Source of the DNA: Planctomycetota bacterium
GTDB lineage: Bacteria > Planctomycetota > Brocadiia > SM23-32 > JAKLEA01
Direction: 5' to 3'
Assembly (NCBI GenBank): GCA_022711755.1
Contig: JAKLEA010000022.1
Coordinates: 38,918-102,917, forward strand
Length of the DNA: 64,000 bases
Below the pieces are notes generated by a model. The model saw only the letters and a program-made list of their open reading frames with translations. It ran no database searches and was not told the origin of the DNA. Both the position numbers and the translations under genes were made by a program. The first letter of the stretch is position 1; each line of letters opens with the position of its first letter. Of the stretch, positions 45,192-53,550 are shown one piece after another.

Positions 45192-46953
45192 CGATCGGAG
45201 CGGCAAGGGGGATTGCCAGGAAGCTGCGCGGTGAAAGGTTTGCGCCGTCGGCGTCGCATCGGTTTATGGCGCAGTCGGAGAAAGCGGCATCTGACATCAG
45301 GCTCAAGCCGGAGATGTCCACGCGCGCGCTGTTGTCGGAATAGTTGACGAGGACGAGGCAGTCCCGGAACGGAAAAGCCGCCACGCGCGGCGGAACGGCA
45401 ATGCGGCAGCCCATGTGGAGGGTTGCCTGCGCCTGCATGATATCAAGCACGCTTTGCGGGAAACGCAATATATCCGCCCGAAGGGGGACGTTGAGGCGCT
45501 CGTTGATGGGGAAATCGTTGTGCACGCAGGTTCCGATGTTCCATACGATTGCCGCGCCGCCCGATGCGTGACGTCGCGATGATATCAGGGGGACAAGGAT
45601 CGGCCCGCCCTCGCAGCATGGGACTTCAGCCCATGCCTCGGTTTGGGCGTCGGAAGGCTGGAGGTCGCCCGGCAGACGGATGGGGGAGTTCAGTTCGATG
45701 CGTTTGGAGCCGACGATGACCGCTGTGGCATCCGCTGAGACTCGCCCGATACCTGAAAAAGTGTAACCGAAGATCGGGGCCAGTGCGGGATCGGATTCAA
45801 CGGCTTCGCAAAGGGCGTTGAGCGTCATGATGACCTGGCCGCCATTTTCGAGGATCGCTTCGATTCGCCGTCTCAGGTCAGGCAGGCAAGCGCAGTGAGC
45901 GGGGATCATGACATTGCGCGGGGCGTCTGAGAGATCGAGAACGGGGAGGACGGGAATGCCGACCATGCCGAGGGAATCGAAGATGAACAGGTCGCCGTTG
46001 CCGTCCGCGTCAGCAGGACGCAGGACGGGAAGGCCGGCGGGATGCCTAGCGACTGAGGCTAGTTTCTCGATCAAACTGGCTGCTTTGGCGACGCAACCGG
46101 CCAAGCCGTTTTTCTCATCGAACATGCTGTCGCCGTAACAGAAGTAGGTGTTCTGTCTGGGATTCGTGAGGGCGGTCGTAATGGCCTGTTCGAAGAAGAC
46201 GCGCTCGTCACAATCAAGGTAGTCGAACCATGCGCCCTGGAATTTGGCGCCGACGCATTGCCTGATCCATGCGACGTGGAAGAACGGCTCGTATTGTTCC
46301 ACGAAGCCGTATGCGAATGTATCCGGCGCGCGGGTTTCCGTGCCGATCCAGATTCCGTCGAAGATGCGGCCCTGCGTCGCCGGGTCGTATCCGAACAACT
46401 GGTATCGGTCGTAGTATTGCGGGAGTTTCAGGACGAGCTTAGCGTTGGGATTTTCCTCATGGACGGCGGCGACGAGGATGCGGCTGAATTCCGCCATGAG
46501 GTCTTTGCGGAATTTGCGCCAACCGCGCCCGGCCCGCGCGGCGTCGCATTCCGGGCAGCGGCAGCTTGTCAGGAAGGCGTCGTCAATGACGACTTCGTCG
46601 AACACTCGCGCGAGCTTGCGTATCTCGGTCTCAACGCCGGTTCGGGTGGATTGGGCCGTGTAGCAGAAGAAGCCGCAGCGGGTTTCGACGCCGACGGAGC
46701 GCCTTCCGAAGCCGCGCCCTTCGACCGGCATGATGCCGCCTGATGTCTCGAATCCGCTCGAGCGGAATGCGTCGCGCAATTCACGAAGCCTGTTTTCGGG
46801 GGTGATTTCTCCGCCGCGATATGCCTCGATGACGACCTTGCCGACCCGCGCCGCGCGCAGGCGGCGGAAGGCGGTTTCGAGGCCGTTGTCAGTGGAGAGT
46901 TCGCGGGCAATGGCGCCGGCGGTGATGTAGGCGTTGAAAGTCAATTCCGGCAT
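45181..46953 (-). CDS. Putative glycoside hydrolase-like TIM-barrel protein with amidotransferase-like domain, unknown function
   Basis: Not assigned to a named family. The 590 residues have no signal peptide, so it is probably cytoplasmic. The N-terminal part (about 1-300) looks like a TIM barrel: 'RAARVGKVVIEAYRGGEITP', 'RVFDEVVIDDAFLTSCRCPE' followed by CDAARA (a C-x-C-x2-C cluster after adjacent acidic residues), and 'KLVLKLPQYYDRYQLFGYDP'. The middle (about 310-400) resembles the amidotransferase-like domain following the barrel in GH42-type enzymes ('GGQVIMTLNALCEAVESDPA'). The C-terminus is beta-rich ('DCLVLVNYSDNSARVDISGL'). This pattern occurs in uncharacterised proteins of glycan-degrading anaerobes. 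Confidence 0.6.
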   Translation of the reverse strand: MPELTFNAYITAGAIARELSTDNGLETAFRRLRAARVGKVVIEAYRGGEITPENRLRELRDAFRSSGFETSGGIMPVEGRGFGRRSVGVETRCGFFCYTAQSTRTGVETEIRKLARVFDEVVIDDAFLTSCRCPECDAARAGRGWRKFRKDLMAEFSRILVAAVHEENPNAKLVLKLPQYYDRYQLFGYDPATQGRIFDGIWIGTETRAPDTFAYGFVEQYEPFFHVAWIRQCVGAKFQGAWFDYLDCDERVFFEQAITTALTNPRQNTYFCYGDSMFDEKNGLAGCVAKAASLIEKLASVARHPAGLPVLRPADADGNGDLFIFDSLGMVGIPVLPVLDLSDAPRNVMIPAHCACLPDLRRRIEAILENGGQVIMTLNALCEAVESDPALAPIFGYTFSGIGRVSADATAVIVGSKRIELNSPIRLPGDLQPSDAQTEAWAEVPCCEGGPILVPLISSRRHASGGAAIVWNIGTCVHNDFPINERLNVPLRADILRFPQSVLDIMQAQATLHMGCRIAVPPRVAAFPFRDCLVLVNYSDNSARVDISGLSLMSDAAFSDCAINRCDADGANLSPRSFLAIPLAAPIVMT

Positions 46954-47158
46954 GTCCGGCCTCCGGTATCTGTTCCAGGATGTGGAGTGGGGGGGACAAA
47001 GGTTACTGGTAGTATACGATCAGGGAGGCGGTGAGCAAGAGAAGATGAGGGCGGAGCTGGTTTGAAAGGAGGCATGAATCCGGACGGAGGGAAAAACGGG
47101 CCGCCATCGGTCTGTTGTACCGGCAGTTGAGCGGGAAACGAAAACGCGCCTTGTCGTG

Positions 47159-47164
47159 TATAAT
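47159..47164 (+). promoter_or_regulatory. TATAAT -10 element upstream of the helicase gene
   Basis: A perfect TATAAT within TGTATAATGC lies 66 bases before the helicase ATG. No good -35 box is present. It is in the 277-base divergent gap 46954-47230. Confidence 0.3.
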
Positions 47165-47230
47165 GCCTGTGATTTTGATTTTCGGGAAAAGATTCAGCGG
47201 AAAGCAGCGAGCATCGGGAATCAGGGAGTC

Positions 47231-49525
47231 ATGGATCGCGCAGACATCATCAGGGACCTGAAGCGGGCGAAGCTGTACCGCGGGCAGATTGCGGAGACGA
47301 GGCGTTTCCCCGCCAGGGAAGCCGAGACATGCGAGCCGCCCCGTGGAATGCCGCCCGTTCTTGAACAGGCTCTCCGAAAAATCGGCGTCGTGAGGCTCTT
47401 TTCCCATCAGGCGCGGGCGATCGAACTACTGCGCGGGGGCAGAGACGTTGTCGTAGCCACCGGAACGTCAAGCGGCAAGACGCTCTGCTACAACCTGGCC
47501 GTCGCATGGGAGCTTGCGGAGAATCCCGCGTCGCGCGCGCTTTATCTCTTTCCCACAAAGGCGCTGGCGCAGGATCAGTTCCGGGCGATTCAGAAACTCG
47601 CCGATTCGTCGGCGGAACTTTCGGAGATCATCCGGCCGGCAACCTACGACGGGGACACGCCGCAGCATCGCCGCCGCAAGGCGAAGGCCGAAGGCTCCAT
47701 ACTGCTGACCAATCCGGACATGCTCCACGTCGGCATACTGCCGTATCACGGCAGTTGGTCGGCGTTTCTAGGGGGTCTGAAGTACATCGTCATTGACGAG
47801 GCGCATACTTATCGCGGGGTTTTCGGGGCGCACGTGGCGAATGTTCTCAGGCGGCTGCGGCGGCTGTGCGCGCACTACGGCGCTGATCCGCGCTTTGTCT
47901 GCTGCTCAGCCACAATCGGCAATCCAGTAGAGTTTGTGGAAACGCTCACGGGGCGGCGTCCGGAGCTTGTTGACACTGACGGTTCGCCGCGCGGAGACCG
48001 GGATTTTGTCCTCTGGAATCCGCCTCTGACGGACTGCGAGGAGGGGCAGCGCCGAAGTCCGATTCATGAGGCGCAGCAGCTTTTCTGCCGGCTGGTCAAG
48101 CGCGGAATCCAGACAATCGTTTTCGCGCAGACCCGCGCGACGACAGAGCTGATATACAAGTATTCGCTCGACGCGCTTGGCAAGCGCAATCCGGAAATAG
48201 CCAAACGAATAAGCTCTTACAGGGGGGGGTATCTTCCGGAGGATCGCCGCAGGATAGAGTCGCAGCTTTTTTCCGGGCAGTTGCTCGGCGTGGTCGCCAC
48301 GAGCGCGCTGGAGCTCGGGATTGACGTGGGCGGGGTGGGGGCGTGCATTCTGGTCGGTTTTCCGGACAGCATTGCCCGGACCTTCCAGCAGGCGGGGCGC
48401 GCCGGGCGCGGGACGTCGGACAGCGTTGTTTTCCTGGTGGCGCTGGGGCGTCCGATTGACCAGTACATCATGCGCCACCCGGATTTCATTTTCGGAGGGA
48501 GTCCGGAACACGCCGTGGCAGACGTTCAGAATCCGTACCTTTTGAGTTCGCAACTGGCCTGCGCGGCGTATGAGTTGCCGATTGAGGACAGGGACGAAAA
48601 GCTTTTTGGCCCGTATATGGGCCCGCTGCTCCAGGTTATTGAAGATAGCGGCAAGGTCAGGCGGATAGGGGGCAGGCGATTCTGGTCGGCGGCGCAATTT
48701 CCCGCCGGGCGCGTGGGAATTCGCAGCGCATTCGGAGACCCGGTTTCAATAACAGTTGGGGACGGAAAGAAGGAGACGATACTTGGGGAGGTTGACGCCG
48801 CCTGCGCCCAGTTCTTCGTCCATCCGGGGGCGGTGTATCTGCACGAGGGACGGACGTATCTGGTTCACGATCTGGACATGAGCGCGCTGAAGGCTCGCGT
48901 GGAGGAGGCGGAGTCGGCGTATTACACGACGCCGGACGTCCTGGCCTCGATCCAGGTTCTGGAGACCGATTCGTCGCGCGAACTCGGGAACGGGAGCCTT
49001 CAGGAGGGGGAGTTGAGGGTTGTCACGCGGGTGGTCGGCTTCTGCCGAAGGCAGTTTCATTCGGGACGCTCGATGGGGCGGGAGCCGCTTGAACTGCCGG
49101 AGACGGAGTTGCTGACGACGGGAATGTGGCTTGCGCCGCCGGGAGACCTGATGGCAGAACTGGCGGCGGAGGGGCTTGCGCCGGCATCGGGGCTGGCTGG
49201 TTTGCGTAACCTTTTTCTTGCGGTACTGCCGGTTCTGGCGATGTGCGACCGGCATGACGTTGAGGCGGCCTGCGATACTGCGGGGTTCCAGTCGCCGGCG
49301 CTGTTCCTTTATGACACTTATCCGGGGGGGGCGGGGTTCAGCCGCAAGGCGTTCGAGATGTTCGATCGTCTGGCGCTGACTTCGTTGCGTGTGGCGCGGG
49401 AGTGTCCGTGCAGGAGCGGATGCCCATCGTGCGTCGGGGCGGCCGATCCGGAGCCGCAATACGTTACAACCGCGCAGCCGGACAAGCGCGCGACGACGGC
49501 GCTGCTGGAGAGGATTCTTGTCTGA
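47231..49525 (+). CDS. DEAD/DEAH-box DNA helicase, MrfA/YprA-type with C-terminal MZB domain
   Basis: ATG 47231 is chosen because the upstream extension to 47156 overlaps the -10 element. The 764-residue superfamily 2 helicase shows 'LFSHQARAIELLRGGRDVVV' (Q-motif region), Walker A 'VATGTSSGKTLCYNLAV', 'ALYLFPTKALAQDQFRAI', 'TNPDMLH', 'YIVIDEAHTYRGVFGAHVAN' (DEAH), 'FVCCSATIGNPVEF', 'VVATSALELGIDVGGVGACI' and 'GRAGRG' (motif VI). The C-terminal MZB domain ends with four cysteines in 'ECPCRSGCPSCVG', as in B. subtilis MrfA, a 3'-5' helicase acting in repair of mitomycin damage. No mrfB-type exonuclease is adjacent. Confidence 0.88.
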   Translation: MDRADIIRDLKRAKLYRGQIAETRRFPAREAETCEPPRGMPPVLEQALRKIGVVRLFSHQARAIELLRGGRDVVVATGTSSGKTLCYNLAVAWELAENPASRALYLFPTKALAQDQFRAIQKLADSSAELSEIIRPATYDGDTPQHRRRKAKAEGSILLTNPDMLHVGILPYHGSWSAFLGGLKYIVIDEAHTYRGVFGAHVANVLRRLRRLCAHYGADPRFVCCSATIGNPVEFVETLTGRRPELVDTDGSPRGDRDFVLWNPPLTDCEEGQRRSPIHEAQQLFCRLVKRGIQTIVFAQTRATTELIYKYSLDALGKRNPEIAKRISSYRGGYLPEDRRRIESQLFSGQLLGVVATSALELGIDVGGVGACILVGFPDSIARTFQQAGRAGRGTSDSVVFLVALGRPIDQYIMRHPDFIFGGSPEHAVADVQNPYLLSSQLACAAYELPIEDRDEKLFGPYMGPLLQVIEDSGKVRRIGGRRFWSAAQFPAGRVGIRSAFGDPVSITVGDGKKETILGEVDAACAQFFVHPGAVYLHEGRTYLVHDLDMSALKARVEEAESAYYTTPDVLASIQVLETDSSRELGNGSLQEGELRVVTRVVGFCRRQFHSGRSMGREPLELPETELLTTGMWLAPPGDLMAELAAEGLAPASGLAGLRNLFLAVLPVLAMCDRHDVEAACDTAGFQSPALFLYDTYPGGAGFSRKAFEMFDRLALTSLRVARECPCRSGCPSCVGAADPEPQYVTTAQPDKRATTALLERILV

Positions 49526-49725
49526 GCGTCAAGTGATCCGTTGAAATGGGGCGCGACAGTGAACGGGGACCGATCTTTGCCCCCTTCCGTCGCCCCTCGA
49601 GAAGGGGCGCCACCTTCCCCCACGCTGCGCGAAGCGAGGCGCTTTGCGTTGCGCGCGGGGGAAGGAAGATTCTCTAACGTGATGGCTGCATATGCGGAGA
49701 TAACATTCAGACAGGCACAGACTGC
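49526..49725. repeat. Hairpin-rich intergenic sequence after the helicase gene
   Basis: No gene was recognised in the 313-base gap 49526-49838. GCCCCT/AGGGGC (49592-49608) forms a hairpin. CCTTCCCCC (49613-49621) pairs perfectly with GGGGGAAGG (49657-49665) across a G+C-rich 35-base loop. Similar C/T-rich palindromes recur near 52044-52063. They look like dispersed intergenic repeats and may also end transcription. Confidence 0.45.
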
Positions 49726-49754
49726 TTGATGAAATCAGGTTCATCGCGTATGCT
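49726..49754 (+). promoter_or_regulatory. Sigma-70-type promoter upstream of trpS
   Basis: TTGATG (49726-49731) and TATGCT (49749-49754) are separated by 17 bases, 84 bases before the trpS ATG. Confidence 0.42.
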
Positions 49755-49771
49755 CTGACGCGCTGGAATTC

Positions 49772-49797
49772 GGGGCGTGATGCAACGCGCCCCTACG
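49772..49797. repeat. Palindromic repeat, family A copy 1
   Basis: GGGGCG...CGCCCC form an imperfect palindrome around TGCA (49772-49793) followed by TACGA. The segment TGCAACGCGCCCCTACGA differs by one base from that at 53008-53025. Confidence 0.5.
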
Positions 49798-49838
49798 AGT
49801 AGTCACATCGCAAGTGCCTCGATCACGGAGTTCTCAAG

Positions 49839-50825
49839 ATGACGAAGAAGAAGGTCGCTTTCAGCGGGATTCAGCCCAGCGGGGACATCCACGTTGGCAA
49901 CTACCTGGGAGCGATAAAGAACTGGGCGCGGATGATTGACGAGGTTGACTGCATTTTCTGCATCGTTGACCTTCATGCCATCACCGTGATGTACGATCCG
50001 GCGGAAATGCAGGAGCGCATCCTCCGGGCGGCCGCCGTCAACATCGCGTGCGGGCTTGATCCCGCGCGGTGCAGGATATTCGTACAGAGCCGTGTTCCGG
50101 AGCATACCGAACTTTGCTGGCTGCTCAACACGGTCACGCCCATCGGCAGCCTGGAGCGAATGACGCAGTTCAAGGATAAGTCCCAGCAGCAGCAGGAAAA
50201 CGTCAACACCGGGTTGTTCGATTATCCCGTGCTCATGGCTGCGGACATCATGCTCTACAAGGCGAACGTGGTTCCGGTGGGCGACGATCAGTTGCAGCAC
50301 CTTGAGCTTTGCCGCGAGATAGTGCGAAAGTTCAACGCCCGTTTCGGAGACGTTTTCCCGGAGCCGCAGGAGCGCCTCTCGCAGGCCCCGCGCATCATGG
50401 GGCTGGACGGCAAGGCGAAGATGAGCAAGAGCCTGGGCAACCACATCTCCCTGATTGATGAGCCGGACGCAGTCTGGAAGAAACTGGCGCCGGCCTTCAC
50501 CGACCCCGCGCGCCAGCGCCGGAGCGATCCGGGCAATCCGGACATCTGCAACATCTTCACGATGCACAGAGGTTTTTCGCCGCCGGAGGTCGTCCAGCGG
50601 GTCAATGGCGAGTGCCGCGGGGCGGAGATCGGATGCGTCGAGTGCAAGAAGATGCTGCTTGAGCACATGCTGAAGGAGCTTGAACCGATCCGGACGCGGG
50701 CCAAGGAGTTGATCGCAGAGCCGGAACGGGTCTACTCCGCGCTGTCGGAGGGGGCGGCGAAGTGCGGGACTGTTGCCGAGGCGACCATGGATGAGGTTCG
50801 CCGCGCGATGGGTCTGAGGAAGTAG
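49839..50825 (+). CDS. trpS: Tryptophanyl-tRNA synthetase
   Basis: The 328-residue class Ic enzyme has 'VAFSGIQPSGDIHVGNYLGA' with the HIGH-type motif read as HVGN, then 'CIVDLHAIT', 'LNTVTPIGSLERMTQFKDKS', 'YPVLMAADIMLYKANVVPVG' with 'DDQLQHLEL', and the KMSKS loop 'GKAKMSKSLGNHI'. It charges tRNA-Trp. Length and motifs match bacterial TrpRS. It stands alone with its own promoter and is followed by the UroD-like gene 33 bases later. Confidence 0.97.
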   Translation: MTKKKVAFSGIQPSGDIHVGNYLGAIKNWARMIDEVDCIFCIVDLHAITVMYDPAEMQERILRAAAVNIACGLDPARCRIFVQSRVPEHTELCWLLNTVTPIGSLERMTQFKDKSQQQQENVNTGLFDYPVLMAADIMLYKANVVPVGDDQLQHLELCREIVRKFNARFGDVFPEPQERLSQAPRIMGLDGKAKMSKSLGNHISLIDEPDAVWKKLAPAFTDPARQRRSDPGNPDICNIFTMHRGFSPPEVVQRVNGECRGAEIGCVECKKMLLEHMLKELEPIRTRAKELIAEPERVYSALSEGAAKCGTVAEATMDEVRRAMGLRK

Positions 50826-50858
50826 AACCTGACGGAAACAAAAACCGAGGGCTGAACG

Positions 50859-51929
50859 ATGGAACTGCAAGGCGTCGAGAACTTCGAGGGCGTTCTGGAG
50901 AGATATGAACGCTGCTTCCGCCGCGAGAACGACGACCGCCCGGTGATGAACATCACCGCGCCGAAGAAGTCCAACCGGGAGGCTCCGCCGGCGCCGGCAA
51001 TGCTGCGAGAGAGGTGGTTCAACTTCGACTGGCGGATTGACTGCCACGAGGTTTGGGTGTCGCGGACGGACTATATAGCCGAGGCGTTTCCATCGTATTT
51101 CTGCAATCTCGGCCCGGACGTTTTCGCCGGGTTCATCGGTTCGGAGCTTGAGTATGCGGAGGGCACGTCATGGGCGAAATATCGGGTGAAGGACTGGGCG
51201 GAGGAGCCTCCGCTCAAGTTTAATCCAAAGAGTTTCTACTGGATGGAGATGGAGAAGTACGTGCGCCTGGCCGCGGAGAGGGGGGAGGGGAGATGGATAG
51301 TCGCATCCGGTGACATTCATCCCAACGCCGATGCTCTGAGCGCGCTGCGCGGGCCGGAGAACCTTTGTTTCGATCTCATCGAGCGTCCGGACGAGATCAA
51401 GAAGCGTCTTGCCGAGTGTTTCAAGGCCTACAAGGAGGCCATGAAGCGCCATTTCGACATCATCCATCCGCATTCGGACGGCGTTGTGACGAGTTGGATC
51501 ACGGTTCCCGTGCGGGGCAGGTACGCCGCGCTGCAGAACGATTTTTCGTGTATGGTCGGGCCGGAGATGTACCGCGAGTTCTTCCTGCCGTGGCTGCGGG
51601 AGGAGGCCGCGTTCCTGGACCACTGCGTTTATCACTGGGACGGTCCGAACGCCATCCCGCACATGGACGCGATATGCGGCGTCGAAGGGATTGACGCGAT
51701 ACAGTGGGTCTACGGTGACGGGAACGGGCCGATGTCGAAGTGGATACCGCTGCTCAAGAAGCTGCAGGAACGAGGGGCGGGGCTTTGGGTTTATTGCGGG
51801 CGTGAAGAGGTGAAGCGAATAGTCGAGGCGCTCAAGCCGCAGGGTATGATCATCACGACCGGGGCGGGAAGCCGCGAGGAGGCGGAGGCGATTGTGAAGG
51901 AGGTCGAGGGGATATGCGCGAGGAAGTAG
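50859..51929 (+). CDS. Uroporphyrinogen decarboxylase (UroD/MtaA)-family protein
   Basis: The 356-residue protein belongs to the UroD-like TIM barrels: 'LQNDFSCMVGPEMYREFFLP', 'CVYHWDGPNAIPHMDAICGV', and 'GVEGIDAIQWVYGDGNGPMS'. It lacks the N-terminal arginine-rich signature of true haem-pathway HemE. Genomes of Lentisphaerae and similar phyla carry many such relatives, which include corrinoid-dependent methyltransferases (MtaA, CmuA type); others have no known role. The pairing with trpS is likely incidental. With the MttB-like protein at the other end of the window it hints at cobamide-based C1 metabolism, but that is inference. Confidence 0.75.
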   Translation: MELQGVENFEGVLERYERCFRRENDDRPVMNITAPKKSNREAPPAPAMLRERWFNFDWRIDCHEVWVSRTDYIAEAFPSYFCNLGPDVFAGFIGSELEYAEGTSWAKYRVKDWAEEPPLKFNPKSFYWMEMEKYVRLAAERGEGRWIVASGDIHPNADALSALRGPENLCFDLIERPDEIKKRLAECFKAYKEAMKRHFDIIHPHSDGVVTSWITVPVRGRYAALQNDFSCMVGPEMYREFFLPWLREEAAFLDHCVYHWDGPNAIPHMDAICGVEGIDAIQWVYGDGNGPMSKWIPLLKKLQERGAGLWVYCGREEVKRIVEALKPQGMIITTGAGSREEAEAIVKEVEGICARK

Positions 51930-52023
51930 GCGTACAAGATACGCGCGCGTCTCGAAGCGAGCCGACGCGGCTCACACCCTGCATCTCAGCGTGTCAAACC
52001 CATTGCCCCAACGCCCCTCATCC

Positions 52024-52063
52024 ACCATCCTTCGGATGGTTCCCCTTCTCCCGGGGGAGAAGG
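52024..52063. repeat. Two adjacent perfect hairpins in the UroD-hyi intergenic region
   Basis: ACCATCC/GGATGGT (52024-52040, loop TTC) is followed directly by CCTTCTCCC/GGGAGAAGG (52044-52063, loop GG). The layout looks like a dispersed intergenic palindrome; it may help end trpS-UroD transcription. Confidence 0.5.
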
Positions 52064-52096
52064 AGGGCATATTGGCTGTTCGGGCAGGGAACAAGG

Positions 52097-52125
52097 GTGT
52101 GCGAAACCGATGGTTTTGCGCACAC
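52097..52125. repeat. Palindromic repeat, family B copy 1
   Basis: GTGTGCGAAACC (52097-52108) pairs with GGTTTTGCGCACAC (52112-52125) with a two-base bulge. The same arms occur at 63851-63876. Confidence 0.5.
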
Positions 52126-52161
52126 GCGTTACGCTTCGTGCGCGGATTCAAATTATGCAGC

Positions 52162-52189
52162 GTGGGCGCGGAGCGCCCACCCTACTTTT
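52162..52189 (+). terminator. Terminator-like hairpin between convergent trpS-UroD and hyi
   Basis: GTGGGCGC (52162-52169) pairs perfectly with GCGCCCAC (52173-52180) over a three-base loop and is followed by CCTAC and five T. It lies at the hyi stop codon, so it can serve both strands. Confidence 0.5.
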
Positions 52190-52949
52190 TCTTCACCAAT
52201 GTTTTGGCCTGTTTCAGCGCGTCCGTCTCGCCGATGGTCGGGCTGAATTCCAGGCCGATGTAGGCGTCGTAGCCAGTATCGTCAATCGCCTTGAAGATGT
52301 AACGGTAATCCAGTTCGCCGCCGACCAGTTCGTGGCGTCCGGGCACGCCGGCGCAGTGGTAATGGCCGATCAGGGAGCTGTATTCCTGGATTGTCTGGAT
52401 GATGTTGCCCTCGGTGATCTGCTGGTGGTAGATGTCCATGAGGATTTTCACCCAGGGGCTGTCCACCTCCGCGCAGATGTCCGCCGCGTCGCTCATGCAG
52501 GCCAGCCAGTAGCCGAGATGGTTGACGTAGGTGTTCAGCGGCTCGATGCAGAGCATTATCCCGTTGGATTCAAGGATCGGGACGAGCGACTTCAGGTTGC
52601 GGATGACGGTGGACTTCGTCACCTCGAAGCGCTCCTTCGTGCGCTCGTTGCCGGTGGTCAGGATGAGGCGGTTCACGTCGAGCTTGCGGGCGACGGGGAT
52701 TGTGTCCTCAAGGCCCTTTTTCAACGCCTCTTTCGCGTTGGGATTGACCAGCGGGACGGCGGTCGCCATGCAGAAGGTCGCGATTTTCATCTTCGCGGCG
52801 TCGGCGGCCGCCTTGATCTTGTCAATGTCCTTGCCCTGCCAGCCCCAGAATTCGGCTGCCTTGTAGCCTAGTTCGCCGGACAGCGCGACTTTTTTATCCG
52901 GGGTCTGGTCCCTCCAGAACATTTCGATGCAGACGGAGAGTTTTGCCAT
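52182..52949 (-). CDS. Hydroxypyruvate isomerase-like sugar-phosphate isomerase/epimerase
   Basis: ATG 52949 has AGGAGG 8 bases upstream; the frame continues to 53012 but over the palindromic repeat. The 255-residue AP-endonuclease-2-type TIM barrel begins 'LSVCIEMFWRD' and has 'AEFWGWQGKDIDKIKAAADA', 'LILTTGNERTKERFE', 'GIMLCIEPLNTYVNHLGYWL' (metal Glu), 'VKILMDIYHQQITEGNI' (metal Asp and His), 'YHCAGVPGRHEL' and 'YIGLEFSP' (last metal Glu). Relatives isomerise hydroxypyruvate or epimerise ketoses. The exact substrate is not determinable. A TTGACA promoter lies at 53076-53103. Confidence 0.82.
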   Translation of the reverse strand: MAKLSVCIEMFWRDQTPDKKVALSGELGYKAAEFWGWQGKDIDKIKAAADAAKMKIATFCMATAVPLVNPNAKEALKKGLEDTIPVARKLDVNRLILTTGNERTKERFEVTKSTVIRNLKSLVPILESNGIMLCIEPLNTYVNHLGYWLACMSDAADICAEVDSPWVKILMDIYHQQITEGNIIQTIQEYSSLIGHYHCAGVPGRHELVGGELDYRYIFKAIDDTGYDAYIGLEFSPTIGETDALKQAKTLVKKK

Positions 52950-52996
52950 TGCTGATGCCTCCTGCGTAGCCGAAGCCCTTTGCGATACGACGACAG

Positions 52997-53025
52997 GTAG
53001 GGCACGTTGCAACGTGCCCCTACGA
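52997..53025. repeat. Palindromic repeat, family A copy 2
   Basis: A perfect 20-bp palindrome (53000-53019, GGGCACGTTGC and its complement) is flanked by GTA and CTAC. It lies in the 5' leader of the hyi-like gene, between promoter and start. Confidence 0.6.
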
Positions 53026-53075
53026 TGTGGACAGTCCGCGCCGCCGGATGAGGGCCGGGGCGCTCAACTGGGGAT

Positions 53076-53103
53076 ATTGTGACACAAAGCGGGGGCGTGT
53101 CAA
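53076..53103 (-). promoter_or_regulatory. Promoter upstream of the hyi-like gene
   Basis: TTGACA (53103-53098) and CACAAT (53081-53076) are separated by 16 bases on the minus strand, about 130 bases before the ATG. Confidence 0.5.
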
Positions 53104-53151
53104 CGGGGTGGGATGAATCGAAAAGGCCGGAACCGGTGGGCGAGCGCAAAG

Positions 53152-53439
53152 TCAGTCAATAACCTTAGGCACTTTGAAGAAGTCGCCCTGCCTGTCCGGA
53201 GCGTTGGCGAGCGTTTCGTCAGGGGTAATGGAGCGCGGTTCGCCGTCCTCGCGGAAGACGTTGTGCTCTATGGCGGCGTGGGCCATAGGTTCGACGTTGG
53301 TCGTGTCCAGACGGTTTAGCATATTGATATAGTCGAGAATATCCCCAAGCTGGCGGGCGAGGCGTTCCTTCTCCTCCCCGGTCAGTTCAAGCCGGGCCAG
53401 GTTGGCCACATATTCGACGTCTTTTTGCGTTATTGACAT
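53152..53439 (-). CDS. gatC: Asp-tRNA(Asn)/Glu-tRNA(Gln) amidotransferase subunit C
   Basis: ATG 53439 follows GAGGAAAC and gives 95 residues, the normal GatC size. 'VEYVANLARLELTGEEKERL', 'LGDILDYINMLNRLDTTNVE' and the end 'PDRQGDFFKVPKVID' are typical. GatC stabilises the GatAB amidotransferase that converts misacylated tRNAs. gatA and gatB are not adjacent in this window. Confidence 0.93.
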   Translation of the reverse strand: MSITQKDVEYVANLARLELTGEEKERLARQLGDILDYINMLNRLDTTNVEPMAHAAIEHNVFREDGEPRSITPDETLANAPDRQGDFFKVPKVID

Positions 53440-53550
53440 TCGCGTTTCCTCAGCGGGCTGGGCATTCGACAATCCGCCGAAACAGCGCGGATGATAGCGG
53501 AAGGCTCGCGGGGATGTCAAACCGGATGAAAGGGAAGCAGGCCATGGCGG

